64,000 nt of DNA. Source: Streptomyces sp. L2. Lineage in GTDB: Bacteria; Actinomycetota; Actinomycetes; Streptomycetales; Streptomycetaceae. The translations under genes were made by a program, and so were the position numbers. Below, piece by piece: positions 45,451-53,509 of this stretch. Each line of letters opens with the position of its first letter. Positions within the stretch are counted from its first letter, which is position 1. The stretch covers positions 3,100,001 to 3,164,000 of the forward strand of contig NZ_QBDT01000001.1 in the NCBI RefSeq assembly GCF_004124325.1, read 5' to 3'. Under the pieces are notes generated by a model that worked only from the letters and a program-made list of their open reading frames with translations, searched no databases and was not told where the DNA came from.

Positions 45451-45939
45451 ATGTCTGCTGCCGCCCAGCACCGCCGCCCCCGCACCCGCCGCCTCGTCCG
45501 CACCCTCGCCGTCGCCGGCACCGGTGCCGCCGTCCTCGCGCTCCCCCTCATCGGCGCCACCAGCGCCTCCGCGGCCACCACCACCTCCGCGACGCCCTCC
45601 ACCACCCTCGCCGGCTACCCGAACAACCTCGACGGCTGGATCCGCGAGTCCCTGGCGATCATGGCCGAGCGGCACATCCCGGGCACCTACGACGGCATCT
45701 ACCGCAACGTGATGCGCGAGTCCTCCGGCAACCCCGCCGCCATCAACCTCTGGGACTCCAACGCGGCCGCCGGCACCCCGTCCAAGGGCCTGCTCCAGGT
45801 GATCGACCCGACGTTCACCGCCTACCACGTGCCCGGCACCTCCTTCGACCCTTACGACCCGGTCGCGAACATCACGGCCGCCTGCAACTACGCGGCCGCC
45901 CGCTACGGCTCCATCGACAACGTGTTCGGCGCATACTGA
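45451..45939 (+). CDS. Secreted lytic transglycosylase-like (SLT) peptidoglycan hydrolase
   Basis: Predicted 162-aa secreted protein. A signal peptide with twin-Arg-like leader and hydrophobic core (LVRTLAVAGTGAAVLALPLI) ends at TSASA/A. The mature protein is a small goose-lysozyme-like SLT domain: YRNVMRESSGNPAAINLWDS with the catalytic Glu in RESSGN, then SKGLLQVIDPTFTAYHVPG and NITAACNYAAARYGSID. No cell-wall anchor or LysM module is seen. It cleaves peptidoglycan glycan strands outside the membrane and is probably controlled by c-di-AMP through the riboswitch upstream. ATG 45451. Confidence 0.9.
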   Translation: MSAAAQHRRPRTRRLVRTLAVAGTGAAVLALPLIGATSASAATTTSATPSTTLAGYPNNLDGWIRESLAIMAERHIPGTYDGIYRNVMRESSGNPAAINLWDSNAAAGTPSKGLLQVIDPTFTAYHVPGTSFDPYDPVANITAACNYAAARYGSIDNVFGAY

Positions 45940-45965
45940 GGCCGGCGATCCCGGCCCTGGACTCG

Positions 45966-46778
45966 TCAGGGGCTCGGGAACAGTCTTTCGAGGACGACGG
46001 CGATGCCGTCGTCCTCGTTCGACGCGGTGACCTCGTCGGCGACCGCCTTCAGCTCGGGATGGGCGTTCGCCATGGCGACACCGTGCCCGGCCCACTCGAA
46101 CATGGGGATGTCGTTGGGCATGTCCCCGAAGGCGACCGCCCGCTCGGCCGCCAGCCCCAGGTGAGCGGCGGCCAGCGCGAGACCCGCCGCCTTGGTGACC
46201 CCGCACGGCTGGAGCTCCACGGTCCCGGGGCCCGACATGGTGACCGTGGCCAGCGAATCGACCGCCCCGCGCGCGATGGTCGCCAACTCGTCGTCCGACA
46301 GGGTGTGGTGGCGCAGCAGCACCTTGCTGATCGGCGCGCGCCACAGGTCGTCGCGCCGGCCGACCCGCACGGCCGGCAGCGTGGGGTGCGGCATCCGGTA
46401 CCCCGGCTCGATCAGCGTGAGCCCGTCCACGCCGTCCTGGTCGACGGCCGCATACACCTGGCCCACCTCGGCCTCGATCTTGCCGAGCGCGGTTTCCGCC
46501 AGCTCCCGGTCCAGGCGGACGGACCACAGCAGACGGCCGGCGCCGGCGTCGTACACCTGCGCGCCCTGTCCGCACACCGCGAGCCCCGTGCAGCCCAGCT
46601 CCTTGAGGAGCGGCCGCACTCTCGGTGCCGGGCGGCCGGTGACCACCAGGTGCCGTGCCCCGGCGCGCGCCACCCTCGCGAGCGCGGCGCGCGACCATTC
46701 GGAGACGGTGTCGTCACCGCGCAGCAGCGTTCCGTCCAGGTCGGTGGCGACGAGTGAATATGCGGGGGAGGCGGCCAT
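45966..46778 (-). CDS. HAD-family Cof-type phosphatase
   Basis: Predicted 270-aa haloacid dehalogenase of the Cof/YbiV type. Motif I LVATDLDGTLLRGDD holds the nucleophile Asp and acid/base Asp, motif II is HLVVTGRP, motif III GVTKAAGL with the Lys, and motif IV FGDMPNDIPMFEWAG. The cap domain lies between motifs II and III (about residues 85-190). Members dephosphorylate sugar phosphates, pyridoxal phosphate or flavin intermediates; this one cannot be assigned a substrate. It is convergent with the transglycosylase gene, 26 bp apart, and monocistronic. Confidence 0.9.
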   Translation of the reverse strand: MAASPAYSLVATDLDGTLLRGDDTVSEWSRAALARVARAGARHLVVTGRPAPRVRPLLKELGCTGLAVCGQGAQVYDAGAGRLLWSVRLDRELAETALGKIEAEVGQVYAAVDQDGVDGLTLIEPGYRMPHPTLPAVRVGRRDDLWRAPISKVLLRHHTLSDDELATIARGAVDSLATVTMSGPGTVELQPCGVTKAAGLALAAAHLGLAAERAVAFGDMPNDIPMFEWAGHGVAMANAHPELKAVADEVTASNEDDGIAVVLERLFPSP

Positions 46779-46960
46779 GATCAGAGAATACGGACATCGC
46801 GCCCCACCGACTCACCCTGTCCTTTCGCTCAGTTGTGTGCCCGCTGCCCCCAAGTGGTGCCCGCGGGCGCCGTGATGGCGCCGCACGGGGACCGGAGGCG
46901 CGCGGGACACGGGGGGCGGGCGTTGCGACGGACCGGCGCGAGGACGCCGGGACGCATCGT

Positions 46961-47041
46961 CCGGCGGCGGTCCGCCAGGGCATGCATCCTCCCGGCGGCG
47001 GTCACCGCGGGGCGCCTCCCCCGGCGGCGGTCCGCCGGGGG
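46961..47041. repeat. GC-rich repeats and hairpin downstream of the flavoprotein gene
   Basis: CCGGCGGCGGTC occurs at 46961, 46992 and 47021. The last copy forms a perfect 10-bp stem CCCCCGGCGG-CGGT-CCGCCGGGGG (47018-47041), 17 bp after the stop of the minus-strand flavoprotein, and probably terminates it. Confidence 0.65.
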
Positions 47042-47057
47042 CCGTCAGCCCCGGCCG

Positions 47058-48260
47058 TCAGCCGTGTGCTGCCGCCAGGTGTTTCGCCAGCCGTGGGGAG
47101 GCGAACTCCGTGCCGCAGACGAACCGCATCACCGGCCCGAACGAGGACGCCGCCGGAAGACCGGTGAAGTACAGGCCGGGCACGGAGGAGACGTAGCCGG
47201 CGCCGAGCCTGGGCGCGCCCCGGCTCACCGCGAGCCGCGTGCGCAGCTCGTGGCCGAGGAAGTCCATCGCCGCGATGTCCACGCGGTAACCGGTGGCCGC
47301 GATGACGTGGTCGGCGGTCAGCCGCTCGCTGCGGCCGCCGTGCGTGCGGACGGTGAGCACGGGACGGCCGTCCGGCGCCTCCGCGCCCGCCACCCGGGCC
47401 ACGTCCGTGACCTGCACGGTGCCCTCGAAGCGCTCGCGCAGCCACCAGGCGCCGAGCGGACCGAGAACCCGGCGGACCAGATAGTGCCGGGTCTGTTCCG
47501 GGAGGAAACGGTAGGGGTCGGCGTAGTAGCTGAGCGCCCACAGGGACCACGCGCGGCCGAACGGCGACTCGGGGCGGAGCCTCGGCTGCTTCCACGGCGG
47601 CGCCCCGAAGGCGACCCGGCCGCGTCCGCGCGCCACCACCCGCACCCGGGCGCCCGCCTCCGCCGCCAGCGCCGCCGTCTCCAGGGCGGACTGGCCGGCG
47701 CCGATGACGATCAGGTCCTTGCCGGCGAAGCGGCTCAGGTCGTGGTGCTGGGAGCTGTGGGAGAGCGGAGCGGTCGGGGCGGGCCCGTCGGGCGCGGCCC
47801 CCGCCAGCTCCGCCGGCAGGTGTTCCAGCCCCGACAGGCCGGTGGCGACCACCACCGCACGTGCGGTGAACAACTCACCCGAGTCCAGCTTCAGTTCGAA
47901 GGCGCCGCTCTTGTCCCGGTCCACGGAGACGACCCGCACCCGCTCCAGGCCGGGCACCAGCTTCTCCTGGAACCACTCGCCGTAGCCGATGAACGTCTCC
48001 GCCGGGATGATGTCCTCGTCGGTCACCAGCCGGCGGATGCCGGCGGCGTCACAGTAGTCGCCCAGGGTGTGGCCGGGCTGCGGGCAGTCGAAGCTGGAGG
48101 CGACCGGGGTCGACTTCAGGAGCATGCCCTCGGGCATGTGGTCGCGCCAGCTGACCATGGGGTCGCCGAAGACGCGGACGGGGATGCCGCGCGCCCGCAG
48201 ATGGGCGGCGGTGGACAGGCCGAACGGCCCGGCCCCGATGACTGCAACCGGTCGGATCAC
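47058..48260 (-). CDS. FAD/NAD(P)-binding monooxygenase-like flavoprotein
   Basis: Predicted 400-aa flavoprotein with two Rossmann motifs. The first is VAVIGAGPFGLSTAAHLRAR for FAD at the N-terminus; the second LIVIGAGQSALETAALAAEA at about residues 184-203 for NAD(P)H. VIAATGYRVD precedes the C-terminal part, as in the CzcO/lysine-N6-hydroxylase-like group. GTG 48260 is the start. An ATP-grasp protein lies 120 bp upstream in the same direction, so they may be cotranscribed; both recall amino-acid modifying pairs, but the substrate is unknown. No biosynthetic cluster surrounds them. Confidence 0.85.
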   Translation of the reverse strand: MIRPVAVIGAGPFGLSTAAHLRARGIPVRVFGDPMVSWRDHMPEGMLLKSTPVASSFDCPQPGHTLGDYCDAAGIRRLVTDEDIIPAETFIGYGEWFQEKLVPGLERVRVVSVDRDKSGAFELKLDSGELFTARAVVVATGLSGLEHLPAELAGAAPDGPAPTAPLSHSSQHHDLSRFAGKDLIVIGAGQSALETAALAAEAGARVRVVARGRGRVAFGAPPWKQPRLRPESPFGRAWSLWALSYYADPYRFLPEQTRHYLVRRVLGPLGAWWLRERFEGTVQVTDVARVAGAEAPDGRPVLTVRTHGGRSERLTADHVIAATGYRVDIAAMDFLGHELRTRLAVSRGAPRLGAGYVSSVPGLYFTGLPAASSFGPVMRFVCGTEFASPRLAKHLAAAHG

Positions 48261-48303
48261 GAAGTCCCTCCCCAGGAACGCGGTGCGCCACCTTCGTGGC
48301 CTT

Positions 48304-48400
48304 GCCTACTTCGCGGTGGTGCGGTGACCTGCCTGTTTCGCGGTGGTGCCTGTGACTACTTCGCCGTGGTCCTGTGACGTGCCTACTTCGCGGTGGTGTG
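48304..48400. repeat. Four tandem copies of the 3' end of the ATP-grasp gene
   Basis: GCCTACTTCGCGGTGGTG or close variants occur at 48304, 48331, 48356 (shortened) and 48380. The copy at 48380-48399 is the true end of the ATP-grasp gene (its last codons plus stop); the other three follow the stop and duplicate it in degenerate form. Confidence 0.8.
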
Positions 48401-49648
48401 GCCGCCGCGGCGGTTGGTCCGCCACAGCTGGTAGAGGTGCTTCGCGCCCGGACGCACGAAGCGGGCGAGCATCGTGAGGAACGGCAGCGGGTCGTCGCCC
48501 GCGAACCAGGCCAGCTCCGTCCCGCTCGCCCGCGCCGGCGCGTGCGGCGTCGTATAACCGCTGCGGCGGTAGGCGAGGAGGGCGGGCAGGTCGATGTTCT
48601 CCACGACATAGCGGTGGCCGGCCCGCTGCTCCCCCTCCGGAACGGGACGGCCGGTCAGGTGCAGGTGCTGTGCCCGTACGACGTCCACGCCCGACTCGCT
48701 CTCGAAGAGCCGGAACTGGGCGCCCATGCGGGGGTTGAAGTCGAGGAGTTTGTACTGTCCGTCGCGCCGGTCGAAACGCAGGTCCAGGTCGATGATGCCG
48801 CTGAAGCCGATCTGCTTGATGAAACGTGCGGCGAGGTCCGCGAGTTCCGGGTTGTCGACGACGTACGCGTTCGCCGTCATGCCCGCGTGCGGTGGCCAGG
48901 AACGGACCTTGACCCCGGTGAACAGGGCGAGCGGGGCGGAGTCGGCGTCGAAACAGGCGTGCACGATCCAGTCCTCGGCCTCCTCCCTCGGCAGGTACTC
49001 CTGGAGGATCACCCCCGGCCGCTCGCCCCAGTCACGGGCGAGTTCGAGCAGCCCCGCGCGGGTGGCGATCCTCGTGGTGCCGTTCACCGCGGGCCGGGTG
49101 CGCCGGACGAACGCCTCACGGTTCTTGGCCACCACCGGGAAGCGCGCCGTTCCCGCGAACGCGGCGATGTCCTCGTACGACTGCGGGAAGGCGGCCGCGG
49201 GCGTCGCGAGGCCGTGCTCCACGCACAACTCGTGCAGCCCCTGCTTGCTGGCCAGCCGGCGGGGCAGTCCGGGCTCCACGCGCGGGAAGAGGAACGAGCC
49301 GGCCAGCTCGTCCTGGTGCTCGGCGATCAGGACGGCGGCCTCCTCATCCGTGGGGATGAGGACGGCCGGCCGGCCGATGCGCCGCCCGACGCGCAGCAGG
49401 CCGTCGACCAGATGGCCCGGGTCCTCCGCGCCGGTCGTCGGCCACACGAACGCCCGGGTGAGGTACCGGGAGGCGGCGGCCGGCGTGTAGCGGTCCTCGG
49501 TGATCGCGTACATGGGGACGCCCAGACGGCCCAGGCTGCGGATCGCGCCCACGCCGCCGTGGTGCAGCGGGTAGTCGCCGAACTTGACGATCAGTCCGGG
49601 CACTTCACGGTCCGCCTCGACTGGCACACCGACGGAATGTACGGCCAC
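48383..49648 (-). CDS. ATP-grasp domain carboxylate ligase-like protein
   Basis: Predicted 421-aa protein. The ATP-grasp core runs over about residues 120-330: AVLIPTDEEAAVLIAEH, RFPVVAKNREAFVRRTRP with the ATP-binding Lys, ILQEYLPREEAEDW, and SGIIDLDLRFDRRDGQYKLLD ending LLDFNPRMGAQF, the metal-binding Glu/Asn pair replaced by Asp/Asn. Such ligases join a carboxylate to an amine through an acyl phosphate. GTG 49648 has a GGGGGGACCC leader and is preferred to the start at 49702. It probably forms an operon with the flavoprotein downstream. Its 3' end is repeated in tandem after the stop. Confidence 0.8.
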   Translation of the reverse strand: MAVHSVGVPVEADREVPGLIVKFGDYPLHHGGVGAIRSLGRLGVPMYAITEDRYTPAAASRYLTRAFVWPTTGAEDPGHLVDGLLRVGRRIGRPAVLIPTDEEAAVLIAEHQDELAGSFLFPRVEPGLPRRLASKQGLHELCVEHGLATPAAAFPQSYEDIAAFAGTARFPVVAKNREAFVRRTRPAVNGTTRIATRAGLLELARDWGERPGVILQEYLPREEAEDWIVHACFDADSAPLALFTGVKVRSWPPHAGMTANAYVVDNPELADLAARFIKQIGFSGIIDLDLRFDRRDGQYKLLDFNPRMGAQFRLFESESGVDVVRAQHLHLTGRPVPEGEQRAGHRYVVENIDLPALLAYRRSGYTTPHAPARASGTELAWFAGDDPLPFLTMLARFVRPGAKHLYQLWRTNRRGGHTTAK

Positions 49649-49942
49649 GGGTCCCCCCACGTGTCCCCCTACGGACCGGATCCACCCCGTCCGTGTCCCC
49701 AAAGGACGCTAAGCCGGAATTGCCCACTCCCACAAGGCCCTTTCGGACATTGCGAACTCTTTAGACACCGTCCGGGACACCGCCCGCGCATCCCAAGGGG
49801 CACTGCCCAAGACACCCGGCACACCCGTAACGTGTGGCGCGACCACATGGAACACAGCGGCGTCACCGGAGCGATCATGTGTGACGCCACCCCATGGAAC
49901 GCAACGCCACGCATGGCCAGGAAGAGAGTGAGGCAGCACCCC

Positions 49943-51160
49943 ATGCCCCCCTTCGACGTTGCCGAGGGCGACCCCTTCGGTCCGCACAACCTTCCCTACG
50001 GCGTGTTCTCGCCCTCCGGCAGCACGGAGCGGAGGGTCGGCGTCCGCCTCGGTGACCACGTCCTCGACGCCGGAACCGCGGCCACCGCACTCGGCTCGCC
50101 CTACGCCTCCCTGCTCGCCCGGCCCACCCTCAACCCGCTGCTCGCCGCCGGCCGCACCACCTGGTCGGACGTGCGGCGCGCCCTCACCGCTTGGGTGACC
50201 GTCCCCGCGCACCGCGAGACGATCGAGCCGCTGTTCCACCCGTTGTCGCAGGTCACCCTGCACCTGCCGTTCGAGGTGGCGGACTACGTCGACTTCTACG
50301 CCTCCGAGAACCACGCCCGCAACGTCGGCCAGATCTTCCGCCCGGACGCCGAGGACTCGCTGACCCCCAACTGGAAGCATCTGCCGATCGGCTACCACGG
50401 CCGCTCCGGCACGGTCGTCGTCTCCGGCACCGACGTCGTACGGCCCTCCGGCCAGCGCAAGGCACCGGCCGACCCGGCACCCGTCTTCGGCCCGTCCGTC
50501 CGGCTCGACATCGAGGCCGAGGTCGGCTTCGTCGTCGGCACGCCCTCCGCCATGGGCCGGCCGGTCGCACTCGGCGACTTCCGGGAGCACGTCTTCGGGC
50601 TGTGCCTGCTCAACGACTGGTCGGCGCGCGACATCCAGGCCTGGGAGTACGTCCCCCTCGGCCCGTTCCTCGGCAAGTCCTTCACCACGTCGGTGTCGGC
50701 GTGGATCACCCCCCTGGAGGCGCTGGAGGACGCGCGCGTGGCCCCACCGGAGCGCACCCACACCCTGCTGCCCTACCTGGACGACGCGGCGCCCGAGGTG
50801 GACCCCGGCGGCTACGACCTGCGGATCTCCGTCGCCATCAACGGCCACGTGGTGTCCGAGCCGCCGTTCTCCACCATGTACTGGACGGCCGCCCAGCAGC
50901 TCGCCCACATGACGGTCAACGGCGCCTCCCTGCGCACCGGCGACCTGTACGGCTCGGGCACGGTGAGCGGCCCCGAGCCGGCCCAGCGCGGCTCGCTGCT
51001 GGAGCTGACCTGGAACGGTCGCGAGCCCCTGGAACTCCCCGACGGCAAGCGTGCCTTCCTGGAGGACGGCGACGAGGTGACCCTGACGGCGTGGGCACCC
51101 GGCGCGGACGGGGTCCGCGTGGGTCTCGGCGAGGTCCGCGGGCGGATCGTGGCGGGCTGA
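49943..51160 (+). CDS. fahA: Fumarylacetoacetase
   Basis: Predicted 405-aa fumarylacetoacetate hydrolase, the last enzyme of tyrosine and homogentisate catabolism, giving fumarate and acetoacetate. The N-terminal SH3-like domain (about 1-115) precedes the catalytic domain. Metal and active-site motifs are DYVDFYASENHARNVG, IEAEVGFVVG and LLNDWSARDIQAWEYVPLG with PFLGKSF. These match human FAH closely in the same order. The other homogentisate genes are not in this window. ATG 49943 gives the conserved start PFDVAEGDPFGPHNLPYGVF. It is divergent from the ATP-grasp gene with a 294-bp gap. Confidence 0.95.
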   Translation: MPPFDVAEGDPFGPHNLPYGVFSPSGSTERRVGVRLGDHVLDAGTAATALGSPYASLLARPTLNPLLAAGRTTWSDVRRALTAWVTVPAHRETIEPLFHPLSQVTLHLPFEVADYVDFYASENHARNVGQIFRPDAEDSLTPNWKHLPIGYHGRSGTVVVSGTDVVRPSGQRKAPADPAPVFGPSVRLDIEAEVGFVVGTPSAMGRPVALGDFREHVFGLCLLNDWSARDIQAWEYVPLGPFLGKSFTTSVSAWITPLEALEDARVAPPERTHTLLPYLDDAAPEVDPGGYDLRISVAINGHVVSEPPFSTMYWTAAQQLAHMTVNGASLRTGDLYGSGTVSGPEPAQRGSLLELTWNGREPLELPDGKRAFLEDGDEVTLTAWAPGADGVRVGLGEVRGRIVAG

Positions 51161-51371
51161 ACGGGCCCGAGGCCGAGGGGTACCGGAAGGCGGGTACCGG
51201 GTGCGGGCCGGACGGTGGCGCCGGTGGCGATTCGGTCGCCTCCGACACCTGACTCAGGGCGGCTCTCCCCGTCATACTGACGGGGACACGCACGCGTGGC
51301 CCGCCTTCGGGCCGTGTCGCCCGTACCACCCGACACCCGCACCCTCTCGGACCAGGAACCGGAGCCCCGGC

Positions 51372-52310
51372 ATGACCGTCTGCCTGCTCCTGCTGACCGT
51401 CGTCGGCCTGACGGCCGCCGTACCGGCCCCGCGCGCGCTGACCCGGGCCGCCTGGACGGAACGGGAACCCGTGGTCGCGCTGTGGGTCTGGCAGTGCCTG
51501 GTCGCGACAGTGCTGCTGAGCTGCCTGACCGGGCTGCTCCTGGGCGCGGCGGCCGTCTTCCACACGGTCCGCGACCGGGTCTTCGCGCCCGCCCCGCCGG
51601 CCGTGACCGCCGCCTACGACCTCTCCGCCGCCCCGGTCTGGGCGGTCGCCCTCACCGTGCTGCTGGCCTGCGGCGCCGCCTGGACGACCGCCATGCTGGC
51701 CCGGGAACTCGCCGAGGCCCGCAGACACCGCGGCCGGACCCGGGCCCACCTGAGGGACCGCGCCCCGGACCTGCCCGGGGGTCTGCCGGCCGCGCGGGGG
51801 CCCATGCTGGTGCTGGAGGACGAGTACCCGGACGCCTGGTGGATGCCGGGCCACCCGCCGCAACTGGTCGTCACCACAGGGGCGCTGCAGCGCCTGACCG
51901 ACCACCAGCTGGACGCCGTCCTCACGCACGAGCGCGGCCACGCCCGCGCCCACCACGACTGGCTGCTGCACCTGTCCACGGCGCTGGCCACGGGCTTCCC
52001 CCACGTCCCGCTGTTCGCCCACTTCTGCGACCAGACGCACCGCCTGGTCGAACTGGCCGCCGACGACACGGCGTCCCGCCGCTGCGGCCACCTCACCACG
52101 GCCCTCGCCCTGATCGAACTGAACCAGCACCGCGGCGTCCTGTCCTGCGCCTCCAGCCGCCGCCTCCTGGGCGAACGCGTGGACCGGCTCCTGGAGCCGC
52201 CTCCGCGTCTGCTCCGGCGGCACCGGGCGCTGACGACGACGGTGGCCGCGCTGGTGCCGTTGCTCCCGCTGCTGATCACGTTCGCGCCGGGGCTGACGGC
52301 ACTGTCCTGA
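51372..52310 (+). CDS. M56/M48-type membrane metallopeptidase
   Basis: Predicted 312-aa integral membrane zinc protease. HERGHARAHHDWLLH carries HExxH, and VELAADDTASRR supplies the downstream acidic ligand. Helices lie at about residues 1-20, 35-60, 85-110 and 270-300, flanking the catalytic domain. Such M56-like proteins in Streptomyces often accompany a BlaI/MecI repressor; none is adjacent here. It may regulate by cleaving a membrane or cytoplasmic protein. The upstream 211-bp region has no clear feature. The GntR gene follows in the same direction. Confidence 0.87.
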   Translation: MTVCLLLLTVVGLTAAVPAPRALTRAAWTEREPVVALWVWQCLVATVLLSCLTGLLLGAAAVFHTVRDRVFAPAPPAVTAAYDLSAAPVWAVALTVLLACGAAWTTAMLARELAEARRHRGRTRAHLRDRAPDLPGGLPAARGPMLVLEDEYPDAWWMPGHPPQLVVTTGALQRLTDHQLDAVLTHERGHARAHHDWLLHLSTALATGFPHVPLFAHFCDQTHRLVELAADDTASRRCGHLTTALALIELNQHRGVLSCASSRRLLGERVDRLLEPPPRLLRRHRALTTTVAALVPLLPLLITFAPGLTALS

Positions 52311-52412
52311 GTGGCAGAACCTGCTGAATCCGCTGGAAAGCCGCAGTTCAGAGCAGGGGTTGGGCGACCGCTGAGTGGCGCAACATTCCCGCAACACCAC
52401 TTTCCCTATCGG

Positions 52413-53222
52413 ATGAGTATGGTTCCAGCCATGCCAGCCACCGACCGCCCCCGAGACTCCGCCGGTCCGGGCGCCGCGACCACCGTCGCCGCCCACCGCA
52501 CCCGGCGTCGGCTGCGTTCGGACCGGGCCCGGCAACTCGCGGACCTGCTGCGCCGGCAACTGATCACCGGCACCTTCCCGGCCGGCACCCTCCCCCACGA
52601 GTCCACCCTCGCCACCGACTACCGCACCTCCCGCAACACCGTCCGCCAAGCCCTGGACCTGCTCCGGACGGAGGGCCTGGTCAAGCGGCAGCCGGGAGTC
52701 GGCACCGTGGTCGTCGCCCAGAAATACCCCCATGGGCTCGACCGACTGATGGGCCTCGCGGAAACCCTCCACGAACACGGCCACGTCACCAATGAGGTCC
52801 GCGCCATGGGCCCCGTCCCCGCACCGGCCCCGGTCGCCGAACGCCTCCACGTCACACTCGGCACCGAAGTCCTCCACATCGAACGCCTGCGCCGCCTCAA
52901 CGGCCTCCCCCTCTCCCTCGACGACACCTACATCCCGCTCGACCTCGGCACCGCCCTGCTCGGCACCGACCTGGAGAACACCGACGTCTTCCGCCTGCTG
53001 GAAGCCATCACCGGACAGCACCTCGGTCACGCCGACATCACCCTGGAGGCGGTCAACGCGGACAGCCACTCCGCGGCCGTGCTCCAGGCCCCCCGGGGCG
53101 CGGCCGTCCTCATGCTGGAACGCCTCACCCACCTCGGCGACGGCCGGCCCGTCGACCTGGAGTTCATCCGCTTCCGCGGCGACCGCATCACCATGAGCGG
53201 CCTGCTGCACCGGTCGCTCTAA
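52413..53222 (+). CDS. GntR-family regulator with UTRA domain
   Basis: Predicted 269-aa HutC-type regulator. The winged helix (about residues 35-100) shows GTFPAGTLPHESTLATDYRT shortened to LPHESTLATDYRTSRNTV, then RQALDLLRTEGLVKRQPGVG. The UTRA ligand domain follows (PLSLDDTYIPLDLGTALL, later VLMLERLTHLGDGRPVDLE). It opens a six-gene operon with a ferredoxin 45 bp downstream, so it probably senses the transported compound or a product of the flavoprotein. The start is ATG 52413, 52419 or 52431; none has a ribosome site, and a leaderless transcript is possible. Confidence 0.87.
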   Translation: MSMVPAMPATDRPRDSAGPGAATTVAAHRTRRRLRSDRARQLADLLRRQLITGTFPAGTLPHESTLATDYRTSRNTVRQALDLLRTEGLVKRQPGVGTVVVAQKYPHGLDRLMGLAETLHEHGHVTNEVRAMGPVPAPAPVAERLHVTLGTEVLHIERLRRLNGLPLSLDDTYIPLDLGTALLGTDLENTDVFRLLEAITGQHLGHADITLEAVNADSHSAAVLQAPRGAAVLMLERLTHLGDGRPVDLEFIRFRGDRITMSGLLHRSL

Positions 53223-53267
53223 ACCGCGCCCCAACCACCCCTGCCTGCACGTTTCCTGGAGACAGCC

Positions 53268-53495
53268 ATGCCCATGGTGCCCCAGCGGGCCGACGTGCCC
53301 GTGACCATCGACGAGTCGAAGTGCATCGACGGCTGCACGCTGTGCGTGGACATGTGCCCGCTGGACTCCCTCGCCATCGACGAGAGCAACGGCACCGCGT
53401 ACATGCACGTCGACGAGTGCTGGTACTGCGGCCCCTGCGCGGCCCGCTGCCCCACCGGAGCCGTCACCGTCAACATGCCCTACCTGCTCCGGTGA
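53268..53495 (+). CDS. AprB-like two-cluster ferredoxin
   Basis: A 75-aa ferredoxin with eight cysteines for two [4Fe-4S] clusters. The first motif is CIDGCTLCVDMCP (Cys19, 23, 26, 30; CX3CX2CX3C), the second ECWYCGPCAARCPTGA (Cys51, 54, 57, 61). The Trp in ECWYC and the CX3C start resemble the beta subunit of adenylylsulfate reductase (AprB), though AprB is longer. It would carry electrons to or from the flavoprotein at the end of the operon. ATG 53268 follows CCTGGAGAC. The next gene starts 14 bp downstream. Confidence 0.9.
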   Translation: MPMVPQRADVPVTIDESKCIDGCTLCVDMCPLDSLAIDESNGTAYMHVDECWYCGPCAARCPTGAVTVNMPYLLR

Positions 53496-53509
53496 GAGGC
53501 CGAACCACC

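Noticed and set aside
47058..49648. Siderophore or nonribosomal peptide cluster
   Set aside because: No NRPS, carrier protein, NIS synthetase or export genes flank the flavoprotein and ATP-grasp genes.
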